Assembly (NCBI GenBank): GCA_902778055.1
Contig: CACYWL010000002.1
Location: forward strand, 4,269-68,268
Source: an uncultured Eubacteriales bacterium
GTDB taxonomy: Bacteria > Bacillota > Clostridia > Christensenellales > Aristaeellaceae
Length of the DNA stretch: 64,000 bases
Direction: 5' to 3'
Positions 7,543 through 15,867 of this stretch are shown piece after piece. The notes under the pieces were generated by a model. It was not told where the DNA came from, did no database searches, and worked only from the letters and a program-made list of their open reading frames with translations. A program made the position numbers and the translations under genes. Position 1 is the stretch's first letter. Each line of letters starts with the position of its first letter.

Positions 7543-9071
7543 AACTGCTTTATGTTTCCGCCCGCAGCGCAACGGTGCTGCTGAATCCGAAGGGGGATTA
7601 CACGATGCCCTCCCCGGCCCGTCTGACGCTGAACGGCATCGATCTGGGCGAGGAATCCCGGTCCGTCGTCTCTCTTTTCGACCTGTATCCCGAAACCGAG
7701 TATTCCCTGGTGAAGCGGCAGGACGGAGAGGAGGAAGAGATCCTTTCCTTCCGGACTGAGCAGGAATCCGTCACCCTGGATGTCCGCCGCTTCGGCGCCC
7801 AGGGGAACGGCAAGACGGATGATACTCCCTGCCTTCAGGCAGCCATCATGTGCTGCCCCGAGGGCGGGCGCGTGCTGCTGCCCGCCGGGACCTACATGTC
7901 CGGCCCGCTTTTCCTGAAAAGCCATATCACCCTGGAGTTCCAGAAGGGAGCAACGCTGTCTCTTGTGACGGATCAGAACCGTTATCCGATTCTTCCCGGC
8001 GTGACCTATCCCACCGGCGAAGGGGAGGATCTGCTTCTGGGCTCCTGGGAGGGCAATCCGCTGGATTCCTTTGCGTCCGCGCTGACCGGCATCGGCGTGG
8101 AGGATGTCCGGATCATCGGTGAAGGGATCATCGACGGCCGGGCGCAGGACGGCATCTGGTGGGTCAACCCCAAGGGCAAATACCGCGCCTACCGGGGTCA
8201 CCTGCTTTTCCTGAAGGACTGCAAAAACATCACCGTTCAGGGACTCACCTTCCGGAACAGTCCCTCCTGGAACATTCATCCCCTCTTCAGCGAGGATCTG
8301 TCCTTCCTGAACATTACGGTCGAAGCTCCTTCCTACAGCCCGAACACCGACGGGTTCGATCCCCAGAGCTGCAACGGCGTGAAAATGTACGGTGCGCTCT
8401 TCTCCGTCGGGGATGACTGCATCGCCATCAAGGCCGGCAAGATCTGGCAGGGGCAGAAATACCGTACGCCCACGCAGAACGTGGAGATCGCCTGGTGCGC
8501 CATGCTCGACGGGCACGGCGGAGTCACCATCGGCAGCGAAAACGCCGGCGGCGTGCACCATGTCCGCGTCCATCACTGCTGGATGCGCGGCAATGACCGT
8601 GGCCTGCGGATCAAGACCCGGCGCGGCCGCGGCCTGATCGCCGTCGTGGACGATGTCCGTTTCGAGGACGTCCGGATGGAAAACGTCAAAATGCCCCTGG
8701 TTGTCAACTGCATGTACTTCTGCGATCCTGACGGTCACAGCCCCTATGTGCAGAGCCGTCAGCCCCAGCCTCTGGATGAAACGACGCCGACCGTCGGCGC
8801 CATCGTCTTCGAGCGGGTCAGGGCCACCGGATGCCGGGCCTGCGTGGGATACATCCTGGGTCTGCCGGAGAGGCCTGTGCAGAGCGTGACCGTCCGGGAC
8901 AGCACCTTTGATTTTGTCGAGGACGCGGTGCCCCTGATCCCCGCCATGGCGGACGGCGTGCCCGCGGTGCACAATCAGGGAATCATCGCCCAGTTTATCG
9001 ATGAGCTCATCGTCGAAGACGTGGACATGGATCATATCAACGGGGAAATGGTACAGAAACTGCAGCCCTAA
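7539..9071 (+). CDS. GH28 polygalacturonase
   Basis: This 510-residue GH28 enzyme hydrolyses galacturonosyl linkages of pectin, probably exo-acting. A short beta-rich N-terminal domain (residues 1-75) precedes the parallel beta-helix (from 80, with VRRFGAQGNGKTDDT). The family motifs are complete: NTDGFD (269-274), GDDCIAIK (291-298), GHGG (325-328) and RGLRIK (354-359). No signal peptide is visible, so it probably acts inside the cell on imported oligogalacturonides. It is followed by kduI and kduD in the same direction with gaps of 27 and 87 bp, forming a pectin catabolic operon that ends at the terminator at 10844. Confidence 0.93.
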   Translation: MKLLYVSARSATVLLNPKGDYTMPSPARLTLNGIDLGEESRSVVSLFDLYPETEYSLVKRQDGEEEEILSFRTEQESVTLDVRRFGAQGNGKTDDTPCLQAAIMCCPEGGRVLLPAGTYMSGPLFLKSHITLEFQKGATLSLVTDQNRYPILPGVTYPTGEGEDLLLGSWEGNPLDSFASALTGIGVEDVRIIGEGIIDGRAQDGIWWVNPKGKYRAYRGHLLFLKDCKNITVQGLTFRNSPSWNIHPLFSEDLSFLNITVEAPSYSPNTDGFDPQSCNGVKMYGALFSVGDDCIAIKAGKIWQGQKYRTPTQNVEIAWCAMLDGHGGVTIGSENAGGVHHVRVHHCWMRGNDRGLRIKTRRGRGLIAVVDDVRFEDVRMENVKMPLVVNCMYFCDPDGHSPYVQSRQPQPLDETTPTVGAIVFERVRATGCRACVGYILGLPERPVQSVTVRDSTFDFVEDAVPLIPAMADGVPAVHNQGIIAQFIDELIVEDVDMDHINGEMVQKLQP

Positions 9072-9098
9072 TGCTAAACAGGAAAGGAAGGATTACCC

Positions 9099-9941
9099 AT
9101 GGACATTCGTTACTCCTGCAGCCAGCGCGACTTCAAGCGCTACACCACCGAGGAAACCCGCGCGGAATTTCTGATTGAAAACCTTTTCGTCGCGGATCAG
9201 GTTCAGGCGACCTACAGCCATGTGGACCGGGCGGTCACGCTGGGCATCATGCCCGTCTCGGAAAAGGTTTCCATCGACAAGGGCATTGATATCTGGAAGA
9301 ATTTCGGCACCGAATATTTCCTGGAGCGCCGGGAATGCGGCATGTTCAACGTGGGCGGCTCCGGCCGGGTCTGCGTGGACGGAGAGGTGTACGCCCTGGA
9401 TTACAAGGACTGCCTGTACATCACCCGCGGCGCGAAGGAGGTTACCTTCGAAAGCGTCGACAGCGGCAAGCCCGCGAAGTTCTACCTGGTCTCCTATCCG
9501 GCCCACTGCAGCTACGAAAACAAGCTGATCCGCATCGCGGACGCGGCGAAAAAGCCCCTGGGCGCCCTGGAAACCAGCAACAAGCGGACGATCAACCAGT
9601 TCATCCATCCCTCCGTGCTGAAGACCTGCCAGTTGAGCATGGGCATGACCGTGCTGGAGCCCGGCTCCGTCTGGAACACCATGCCCGCGCATACCCACGA
9701 GCGCCGCATGGAGGTCTATTTCTACTTCGAGGTTCCGGAAAACAACGTGGTTTTCCACATGATGGGCGAAGGGCAGCAGACCCGGCATATCGTCATGCAG
9801 AACGAGCAGGCCGTGATTTCTCCCTCCTGGTCCATTCACGCGGGTGCCGGCACCAGCAATTACACCTTTATCTGGGCCATGGGCGGAGAGAACCAGGCAT
9901 TTGACGACATGGACGAAATCCCGACGACCGAGCTCCGCTGA
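9099..9941 (+). CDS. kduI: 5-dehydro-4-deoxy-D-glucuronate isomerase
   Basis: KduI (280 residues) interconverts 5-keto-4-deoxyuronate and 2,5-diketo-3-deoxygluconate, using the unsaturated uronate released from cleaved pectin. It is a double cupin. The expected zinc ligands are present at H198, H200 (in PAHTHERRMEVYF), E205 and H247. Length is as for the Escherichia coli enzyme. The ribosome binding site AAAGGAAGG precedes the start. It sits directly between GH28 and kduD, the usual pathway neighbours. Confidence 0.96.
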   Translation: MDIRYSCSQRDFKRYTTEETRAEFLIENLFVADQVQATYSHVDRAVTLGIMPVSEKVSIDKGIDIWKNFGTEYFLERRECGMFNVGGSGRVCVDGEVYALDYKDCLYITRGAKEVTFESVDSGKPAKFYLVSYPAHCSYENKLIRIADAAKKPLGALETSNKRTINQFIHPSVLKTCQLSMGMTVLEPGSVWNTMPAHTHERRMEVYFYFEVPENNVVFHMMGEGQQTRHIVMQNEQAVISPSWSIHAGAGTSNYTFIWAMGGENQAFDDMDEIPTTELR

Positions 9942-10028
9942 CGCCGGACGCTGTTTCCGGACTTCCGGAAGAGCCCGCGGCGGAAACGAACATGTTTTCC
10001 CTGACAAAGACAAAGGAGGATTGGACCC

Positions 10029-10826
10029 ATGAACATGAAGGATTTCAGCCTGGAAGGCAAAATTGCCTGGATTACCGGCGCCTCGTACGGAATCGGCTTC
10101 GCGATTGCCGAAGCCTATGCCGCGGCCGGCGCGACCATCGTTTTCAACGACATCAACCAGGAGCTGGTGGACCGCGGTCTGGCCGCGTACGCCGAGAAGA
10201 AGATTCCCGCCCGCGGCTATGTCTGCGACGTGACCAACGAAGAGGCCGTCCAGGCCCTGGTCAAACAGATCGAGAAGGAAGTCGGCGTCATTGATATCCT
10301 GGTCAACAACGCCGGCATCATCCGCCGGATTCCCATGATTGAAATGAGCGCGGCGGATTTCCGCAAGGTCATCGATGTGGACCTGAACGCGCCCTTTATC
10401 TGCGCCAAGGCCGTTCTTCCTTCCATGATCGAAAAGGGACACGGCAAAATCATCAACATCTGCTCCATGATGAGCGAGCTCGGCCGTGAGACCGTCTCCG
10501 CCTACGCGGCGGCCAAGGGCGGTCTGAAGATGCTTACCCGGAACATCTGCTCCGAGTACGGCGAGCACAATATCCAGTGCAACGGCATCGGCCCCGGCTA
10601 TATCGCGACGCCCCAGACCGCGCCTCTCCGCGAGCGCCAGGCGGACGGCAGCCGGCATCCCTTTGATCAGTTTATCGTCAGCAAGACCCCCGCTGCCCGC
10701 TGGGGAAATCCCGAGGATCTGCAGGGCCCGGCGGTCTTCCTGGCCTCCGACGCCAGCAACTTTGTGAACGGCCATATCCTTTACGTGGACGGCGGTATCC
10801 TCGCCTACATCGGCAAGCAGCCCTGA
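10029..10826 (+). CDS. kduD: 2-dehydro-3-deoxy-D-gluconate 5-dehydrogenase
   Basis: This 265-residue short-chain dehydrogenase reduces 2,5-diketo-3-deoxygluconate to 2-keto-3-deoxygluconate, the step after KduI. The Rossmann motif TGASYGIG is at residues 16-23, NNAG at 93-96, and the catalytic S146-Y159-K163 triad is intact. The ATG at 10029 follows AAAGGAGG. It is the last gene before the terminator at 10844-10868. The kinase and aldolase (KdgK, Eda) needed to finish the pathway are not obvious nearby. Confidence 0.95.
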   Translation: MNMKDFSLEGKIAWITGASYGIGFAIAEAYAAAGATIVFNDINQELVDRGLAAYAEKKIPARGYVCDVTNEEAVQALVKQIEKEVGVIDILVNNAGIIRRIPMIEMSAADFRKVIDVDLNAPFICAKAVLPSMIEKGHGKIINICSMMSELGRETVSAYAAAKGGLKMLTRNICSEYGEHNIQCNGIGPGYIATPQTAPLRERQADGSRHPFDQFIVSKTPAARWGNPEDLQGPAVFLASDASNFVNGHILYVDGGILAYIGKQP

Positions 10827-10843
10827 ACAGATTAGTACTTCAG

Positions 10844-10868
10844 CCCCCGCGTCCCGCGGGGGTTTTTT
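10844..10868 (+). terminator. Terminator after kduD
   Basis: CCCCCGCG (10844-10851) and CGCGGGGG (10855-10862) form an 8-bp GC stem with a 3-nt loop, followed by six T. It closes the GH28-kduI-kduD operon. Confidence 0.9.
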
Positions 10869-10996
10869 GTATCCTCCCGGTGGGATTCGGCGCAGTGTCT
10901 GATCAGATTTTGCTCTCGTCAGATATTTCTCTTTCCGGCCGGTGCCCGGAAGTTGCGGAATTTTCTCAATTTAATCAAAAAGCAATAATTTTAGTC

Positions 10997-11026
10997 TTGT
11001 GCAGGACTGGTTAAAAGTTGTATAAT
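10997..11026 (+). promoter_or_regulatory. Promoter of the sugar ABC transporter operon
   Basis: TTGTGC (10997-11002), 18 bp, TATAAT (11021-11026), in an AT-rich stretch upstream of the solute-binding protein. The perfect -10 and weak -35 suit a regulated promoter. Confidence 0.65.
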
Positions 11027-11038
11027 CTTATCTAGTGA

Positions 11039-11053
11039 TGGACAATTTGTCCA
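11039..11053. promoter_or_regulatory. Palindromic operator candidate
   Basis: TGGACAA-T-TTGTCCA is a perfect 7+7 bp palindrome starting 12 bp after the -10 element, at or just after the expected transcription start. This is the classic position of a repressor operator controlling the uptake operon. The repressor (GntR or LacI type would be typical) is not encoded in the window. Confidence 0.65.
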
Positions 11054-11112
11054 TAGAGAGCCCATGCTCTCACACAACCGGGAGACCGGAATAAAAAAAG
11101 GAGAGGTAAACC

Positions 11113-12597
11113 ATGAAGAAAATTGTTTCCCTCGTGCTGGCGCTGGCTCTGTGCCTGGGCCTCGTCTCCTTCTCCGCGTCCGCTGAGGATGTGCTGAAGA
11201 TCACCGTCATGATCGACGGTACCGTGCTGGATCAGAACAACGGCCGCGATGCGATCGAAGCCCGTTGGGAAGAGCTCCATCCCGGCTATGACCTGGAGTT
11301 CATTCAGCCCGACCACAGCGCCTACTATGACGTCATGCAGCAGCGGATGTCTTCCGGTGACTGGCCTGATGTCCTGATCCTGAGCTCCACCTATTATGCG
11401 GATTACGCCGCGGCCGGCGCTCTGTGGGACATGACCGAAGCCTGGGAAAATAGCCAGACCAAGAACAGCGGCCGCTTCACCGGTGATGCCGTGTTCGACG
11501 GACTGAAGATCGACGGCAAGCTGTACGGCTTCGCCCCCACCCGCGGCAACGGCTGCATCACCTACGTAAAGAAGGCCTGGCTGGATGCCTGCGGCCTGGA
11601 AGCTCCCACCACCTATGACGAATACATCGCCATGTGCAAGGCTTTCGTTGAGAAGTTCGGCACCTACGCGATCTCTGCGGCCGGTTTCGTCGGCAACGAA
11701 GCTCCCTTCGTCAACTATCTGCCTGAGTTCTATCAGGATGCCTATCCCTTCTTCGTCAAGCAGGAAGACGGCACCTGGGTGGACGGCTTCACGCAGGACA
11801 ACATGAAGGCGGCTCTGCAGCGCATCCAGGATGCGGTGAAGGACGGCCTGATTGACAAGGAAACCCTGACCAACAAGACCTCCGACGCCCGCAACAAGTT
11901 CTATGATGACAAGTTCGGCGTGTTCACCTACTGGGCGGGCACCTGGGCGACCAACCTGAAGACCAACCTGGAAGCCAACGGCCGCGACGGCGAGCTGGTG
12001 GCCCTGAAGCCCCTGGAAGGCAATCCTCCGTACTATGATCGTGTTCCTCCGGTCTGGTGCATCACCTCTGCCTGCAAGAATCCTCAAAAGGTGTTCGATG
12101 CCTTCATCGACACGATGCTGGACGGCGGCGACACTCAGATGCTGTGGACCTACGGCGCGGAAGGCGTGCACTGGTCCAAGGCGGCCGAGACCATCATGGC
12201 CGGCACCGACAACGAGAAGACCTATGAAGAAGGCCAGTTCCACATGAAGGAGAACCTGGAGAAGGCCGGCACCGCCTACACCAAGAACCACATCGATCCG
12301 ATGCTGGCTCTGGCGACCTTTGCGGAAGGCTATTATGATCCCAAGGCCGACAGCGTGAAGCCTGAAGCCATGGCTGCCTCCGAGCTCTTCAACGCCAATT
12401 CCCGCCTGGCCTCCATCGTTCCCGCGACGGATGTTCTGAGCGAGCTGAACGGCGATCTGACCACGATCAAGAACCAGATCATCGCGGACATCGCGCTGGG
12501 CACCATCTCCGTGGAAGACGGCTACAAGCAGTTCGAATCTGAAGGCGGACTCGAGATGTCCAATGAGATCGTCGAGAGCCTGAACGCCCTCAACTGA
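11113..12597 (+). CDS. Extracellular solute-binding protein of a carbohydrate ABC importer
   Basis: The 494-residue protein has a signal peptide (residues 1-24, ending SFSASAED). It belongs to the large family 1 binding proteins that pair with LplB/LplC-type permeases and is followed by two such permeases. Its position between the kdu genes and GH105 suggests oligogalacturonide or unsaturated rhamnogalacturonide as ligand. Unusually, no lipobox Cys is visible at the cleavage site, so its membrane tethering is unclear. Codon use is strongly biased to preferred codons, as expected for an abundant protein. Confidence 0.93.
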   Translation: MKKIVSLVLALALCLGLVSFSASAEDVLKITVMIDGTVLDQNNGRDAIEARWEELHPGYDLEFIQPDHSAYYDVMQQRMSSGDWPDVLILSSTYYADYAAAGALWDMTEAWENSQTKNSGRFTGDAVFDGLKIDGKLYGFAPTRGNGCITYVKKAWLDACGLEAPTTYDEYIAMCKAFVEKFGTYAISAAGFVGNEAPFVNYLPEFYQDAYPFFVKQEDGTWVDGFTQDNMKAALQRIQDAVKDGLIDKETLTNKTSDARNKFYDDKFGVFTYWAGTWATNLKTNLEANGRDGELVALKPLEGNPPYYDRVPPVWCITSACKNPQKVFDAFIDTMLDGGDTQMLWTYGAEGVHWSKAAETIMAGTDNEKTYEEGQFHMKENLEKAGTAYTKNHIDPMLALATFAEGYYDPKADSVKPEAMAASELFNANSRLASIVPATDVLSELNGDLTTIKNQIIADIALGTISVEDGYKQFESEGGLEMSNEIVESLNALN

Positions 12598-12618
12598 TTC
12601 TTAACCTCTGAATTTCTT

Positions 12619-12645
12619 GGGGCGACGGCAGCATACCGCCGCCCC
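12619..12645 (+). terminator. Intercistronic hairpin after the binding-protein gene
   Basis: GGGGCGACGG (12619-12628) pairs with CCGCCGCCCC (12636-12645) with one mismatch. Only a weak T-rich tail follows. It probably attenuates read-through or stabilises the upstream mRNA, giving more binding protein than permease. Confidence 0.55.
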
Positions 12646-12695
12646 TCTTCCGGTTTTCTGCCGGAAATCAGAACAAGAAGAAAGGGTGGTTCCAC

Positions 12696-13646
12696 GTGGC
12701 GTCCACAACATCCAATGGAACAATCCAGGTGAAGAAGAAACCCTTGTCCCAGCGGATGAAGAAGTACTGGGGCTTCTACCTGATGTTCATCCCGGTGCTG
12801 ATCTTCGTCGCCGTTTTCCATTACGCGCCCATGTTCGGAATCCGGTATGCCTTCTATTCCTGGAAGATTATCGGAGACCCGCAGTGGGTCGGACTGGCGA
12901 ACTTTGAAAAGCTGTTCGGTCAGAGCCAGTTTACAACCTCTTTCTGGAACACCATTGTTTTCTCCGTGGTCAAGCTGGTGCTGAACACAGGAATGGCCGT
13001 TCTCATCTCGCTGCTGCTCAATGAAATGATCTCCCTGAAGTTCAAAAAGCTCAGCCAGACCATCATCTATCTGCCCCACTTCATGTCCTGGGTCGTGACG
13101 GCCTCTGTGTTCTCCCTGCTGCTCTCCCCTTCGGAAAACGGCCTGGTGAACCAGCTGCTGATCAAGCTGAACATCATTGACAAGGGCGTGTATTATCTGG
13201 CGGACAAGGGACACTGGCGCACCTGGTACTACATTATCAACCTGTGGCGCGAGACCGGCTGGCAGACCATCATTTTCATGGCCACCCTGACGGGCATTGA
13301 CCCCGGCATCTATGAGGCCGCCTCCATCGACGGCGCCGGCCGCTGGCAGAAGATGTGGTACGTCACCTTCCCCGCCCTGGGCAACACGATCATCACCGTG
13401 CTGATCCTGAACCTGGCGAAGATCATGAATCTGTTCGAGAGCGTCTTCGTTCTGCAGAATGACTCCGTTCGTCGGGCCACCAACGTGCTGCAGACCTATG
13501 TTTACTATCAGACCTTCAATGCCGGAGCTTCCGCGGACTATGGCTACACCACTGCGGTCGGCCTGTTCCGGAGCCTGGTCGGCCTGGGCCTGATGCTGAT
13601 CTGCAACTACGCGTCCAAGAAAGTCCGCGGACGCGGAATCGTGTAA
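12696..13646 (+). CDS. Carbohydrate ABC transporter permease (LplB type)
   Basis: The 316-residue integral membrane protein has about six transmembrane segments and the EAA-loop region EAASIDGAGRWQKMW, which docks the ATPase. The GTG at 12696 is the likely start, after AAGAAAGGGTGG. It pairs with the next permease to form the channel of the oligosaccharide importer. No ATPase gene is present in the operon. Such systems normally share a multi-purpose MsmX-type ATPase encoded elsewhere. Confidence 0.93.
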   Translation: MASTTSNGTIQVKKKPLSQRMKKYWGFYLMFIPVLIFVAVFHYAPMFGIRYAFYSWKIIGDPQWVGLANFEKLFGQSQFTTSFWNTIVFSVVKLVLNTGMAVLISLLLNEMISLKFKKLSQTIIYLPHFMSWVVTASVFSLLLSPSENGLVNQLLIKLNIIDKGVYYLADKGHWRTWYYIINLWRETGWQTIIFMATLTGIDPGIYEAASIDGAGRWQKMWYVTFPALGNTIITVLILNLAKIMNLFESVFVLQNDSVRRATNVLQTYVYYQTFNAGASADYGYTTAVGLFRSLVGLGLMLICNYASKKVRGRGIV

Positions 13647-13664
13647 GGAAGGGGGACGAACAGA

Positions 13665-14576
13665 ATGGCTACGAAAGAAAATTTGAAGTTCATCACCCCT
13701 GCCGGTGTCGAAGTGCCGCCGCCGCCTCATATCAACAAGCCGAAGTCCCAGTACACGGCGTTCAACTTCGTCAACGGATTCATTTTCATCCTGGTCTGCC
13801 TGATCATTCTGATTCCGCTGTGGAAGGTGCTGATTGACTCGCTGGATCTGACCTCCGGCTACGGCATGAAGCTGCTCCCCAGCAAGTTCGGTCTGGATGG
13901 ATATCTTTCCATCTTCACCAACAAATCCCTGCTGCAGCCCCTGTGGGTCAGCGTCTACACCACGGTGGCCGGTACCTTCATCGGCCTGCTGCTCTCCACC
14001 ATGGGCGCCTATGTGCTGATTCAGTGGGATATGCCCGGACGGACGCTCTTCGCGAACATTCTTCTGTTCACGATGATCTTCTCCGGCGGTATGATCCCCA
14101 GCTACCTGGTCATGCGCGCGGTGGGCCTGACCGACAACCCTCTGGGCCCGATCCTGCTGCCCGCCATCAACGTGTACAACCTGGTGCTGATGCGGAACTT
14201 CTTCGAGGGCATTCCGAAGTCCCTGTTTGAATCCGCGGATCTGGACGGCTGCACGCCGATGGGCATGTTCTGGCGGATCGCCCTGCCGCTTTCCAAGGCG
14301 GCGCTGGCCTCGATCGGCCTGATGTTCGCGGTTGCCTACTGGAATGACTACACCAACTTCAAGCTCTATATCACCAACCGGAACCTGTACAACTTCCAGA
14401 TGAAGCTGAGGGACATGATGCAGTCCTCCGACCTGCCCGAGGCGGTCGGCGGCGCGACGGAGAACACCATCCGCAACGCCTGCATCATTACGGCGATCCT
14501 CCCCTTCATGGTGCTGTATCCCTTCCTGCAGAAGTACTTTGTGAAGGGCATCAACATCGGCGCGGTCAAGGAGTAA
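13665..14576 (+). CDS. Carbohydrate ABC transporter permease (LplC/YtcP type)
   Basis: This 303-residue permease has about six membrane spans and the EAA loop ESADLDGCTPMGMFWRIALP. A Pro-rich cytoplasmic N-terminus (residues 13-30) is typical of this subfamily. It starts 18 bp after the first permease with GAAGGGGG as ribosome binding site and is clearly co-transcribed. A terminator at 14613 separates it partly from GH105. Confidence 0.93.
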   Translation: MATKENLKFITPAGVEVPPPPHINKPKSQYTAFNFVNGFIFILVCLIILIPLWKVLIDSLDLTSGYGMKLLPSKFGLDGYLSIFTNKSLLQPLWVSVYTTVAGTFIGLLLSTMGAYVLIQWDMPGRTLFANILLFTMIFSGGMIPSYLVMRAVGLTDNPLGPILLPAINVYNLVLMRNFFEGIPKSLFESADLDGCTPMGMFWRIALPLSKAALASIGLMFAVAYWNDYTNFKLYITNRNLYNFQMKLRDMMQSSDLPEAVGGATENTIRNACIITAILPFMVLYPFLQKYFVKGINIGAVKE

Positions 14577-14612
14577 TTCCCCGGCCCGCAGGGATTTGCC
14601 CGGTTGTTCAGG

Positions 14613-14650
14613 GCTGCCCCTCCTGCACTCCCTGCAAGAGGGGCAGCTTT
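14613..14650 (+). terminator. Terminator/attenuator between permease and GH105
   Basis: GCTGCCCCTC (14613-14622) pairs perfectly with GAGGGGCAGC (14638-14647), with a 15-nt loop and TTT following. The short T tail suggests partial read-through into GH105. Confidence 0.7.
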
Positions 14651-14675
14651 CTATCATCATCAAAGGAGAAGCTCC

Positions 14676-15803
14676 ATGTACGAAGAAATCAACCGGTATG
14701 TGCACCAGCTGATCGAGCAGTCCTCCACCGTGCAGACTGCCTGGAATGTTGAAAAGCTCAGGAACGGAATTCCCGCAAGCTGGAACTACATTGACGGATG
14801 CATGATGACCGCTCTGCTGAGCCTGTCCGAAATCACAGGCGACCAGAGCTTCGCTGAGTTTACGGAGCATTTTATCGATGCCTTTGTGAATGAGGACGGC
14901 AGTATCCGGACCTATGAGCCGGAGAAGCACACCCTGGATGATATCAACGAGGGCCGTGTGCTGTTCCCGCTCTACCGGAAAACCGGGAAGGAGAAGTACC
15001 GCCTGGCGGCCGATCTGCTGTACCGGGCGCTGCAGGATCATCCCCGCACCCCGGAGGGGAACTTCTGGCACAAAACCATCTATCCGAATCAGGTCTGGCT
15101 GGACGGCGTCTATATGGCGATGCCCTTTCTCGCCCTGTATGAAAAGGAATTCGGAAAACCTGTCAGCTCCGATCTGGCCGGTCAGCTGAGGATCATCCGG
15201 CAGCGGATGCGGGATCCGAAAACGGGGCTGTACTATCACGGCTACGATGCCTCCCGAAAAGCCTTCTGGGCTGATCCGGAAACCGGCTGCTCGGCCAGCT
15301 TCTGGCTTCGGGCCATCGGATGGTTCTCGGTCGCCCTGGCGGACCTGGCGGAGATCCTGCCGGAGGGCGAAGCCTCCCGCCTGGTCCGGGAAATCCTTTC
15401 CGACCTGATGCAAAGCCTGCTTCCCTTCTCCGATCCCGAAACCGGAATGTATTATCAGGTAGTGGATCAGGGCGGCCGTCCCGGAAACTATCTGGAAACC
15501 AGCGGCTCCTCCATGATTGGCTACGCCATGCTGAAGGGGGCCCGGCTGGGCGTCCTTCCCGCGGAATTTGCCAAACAGGGGCAGAAGACCTTCGAGGGCA
15601 TTTACCGGACCTGCCTCACCTTCACGGACGGACAGATGAACATGGAAAACATCTGCCTGGTGGCCGGGCTGGGGCCGGAAAAGGACCGGAGGAGGGACGG
15701 AACCTATGCCTATTATATCTCCGAGCCCATCGTCAAAAACGATGCCAAGGGCGTTGCGCCCTTCCTGCTGTGCTATACGGAGATTCTGCGGCTGAACGCA
15801 TAG
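14676..15803 (+). CDS. GH105 unsaturated rhamnogalacturonyl hydrolase (YteR/YesR-like)
   Basis: This 375-residue alpha/alpha-barrel enzyme removes the unsaturated uronic acid from lyase-cleaved rhamnogalacturonan or oligogalacturonide. WNYIDG (36-41), WHKTIYPNQVWLDG (131-144, with D143 at the place of the YteR catalytic Asp) and WLRAIGW agree with the family. It has no signal peptide, so it is cytoplasmic. The ATG at 14676 follows AAAGGAG; an in-frame ATG at 14604 lies within the terminator region. Its product feeds KduI, linking it to the upstream operon. Confidence 0.92.
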   Translation: MYEEINRYVHQLIEQSSTVQTAWNVEKLRNGIPASWNYIDGCMMTALLSLSEITGDQSFAEFTEHFIDAFVNEDGSIRTYEPEKHTLDDINEGRVLFPLYRKTGKEKYRLAADLLYRALQDHPRTPEGNFWHKTIYPNQVWLDGVYMAMPFLALYEKEFGKPVSSDLAGQLRIIRQRMRDPKTGLYYHGYDASRKAFWADPETGCSASFWLRAIGWFSVALADLAEILPEGEASRLVREILSDLMQSLLPFSDPETGMYYQVVDQGGRPGNYLETSGSSMIGYAMLKGARLGVLPAEFAKQGQKTFEGIYRTCLTFTDGQMNMENICLVAGLGPEKDRRRDGTYAYYISEPIVKNDAKGVAPFLLCYTEILRLNA

Positions 15804-15824
15804 GATGGTTCAGGCTTCCCCGCG

Positions 15825-15854
15825 AAAAAAAGCGCCCCGCGGCGCTTTTTTTTT
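15825..15854. terminator. Bidirectional terminator between GH105 and MATE
   Basis: An A7 run, GCGCC, a 4-nt loop, GGCGC and a T9 run form a symmetrical hairpin between convergent genes, serving both strands. Confidence 0.9.
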
Positions 15855-15867
15855 GTTATCCTTCTTC

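Noticed and set aside
12522..15413. 963-residue open frame opposite the permeases and GH105
   Set aside because: The opposite strand holds three recognised genes with ribosome binding sites. The long frame comes from their biased codon use in GC-rich DNA.
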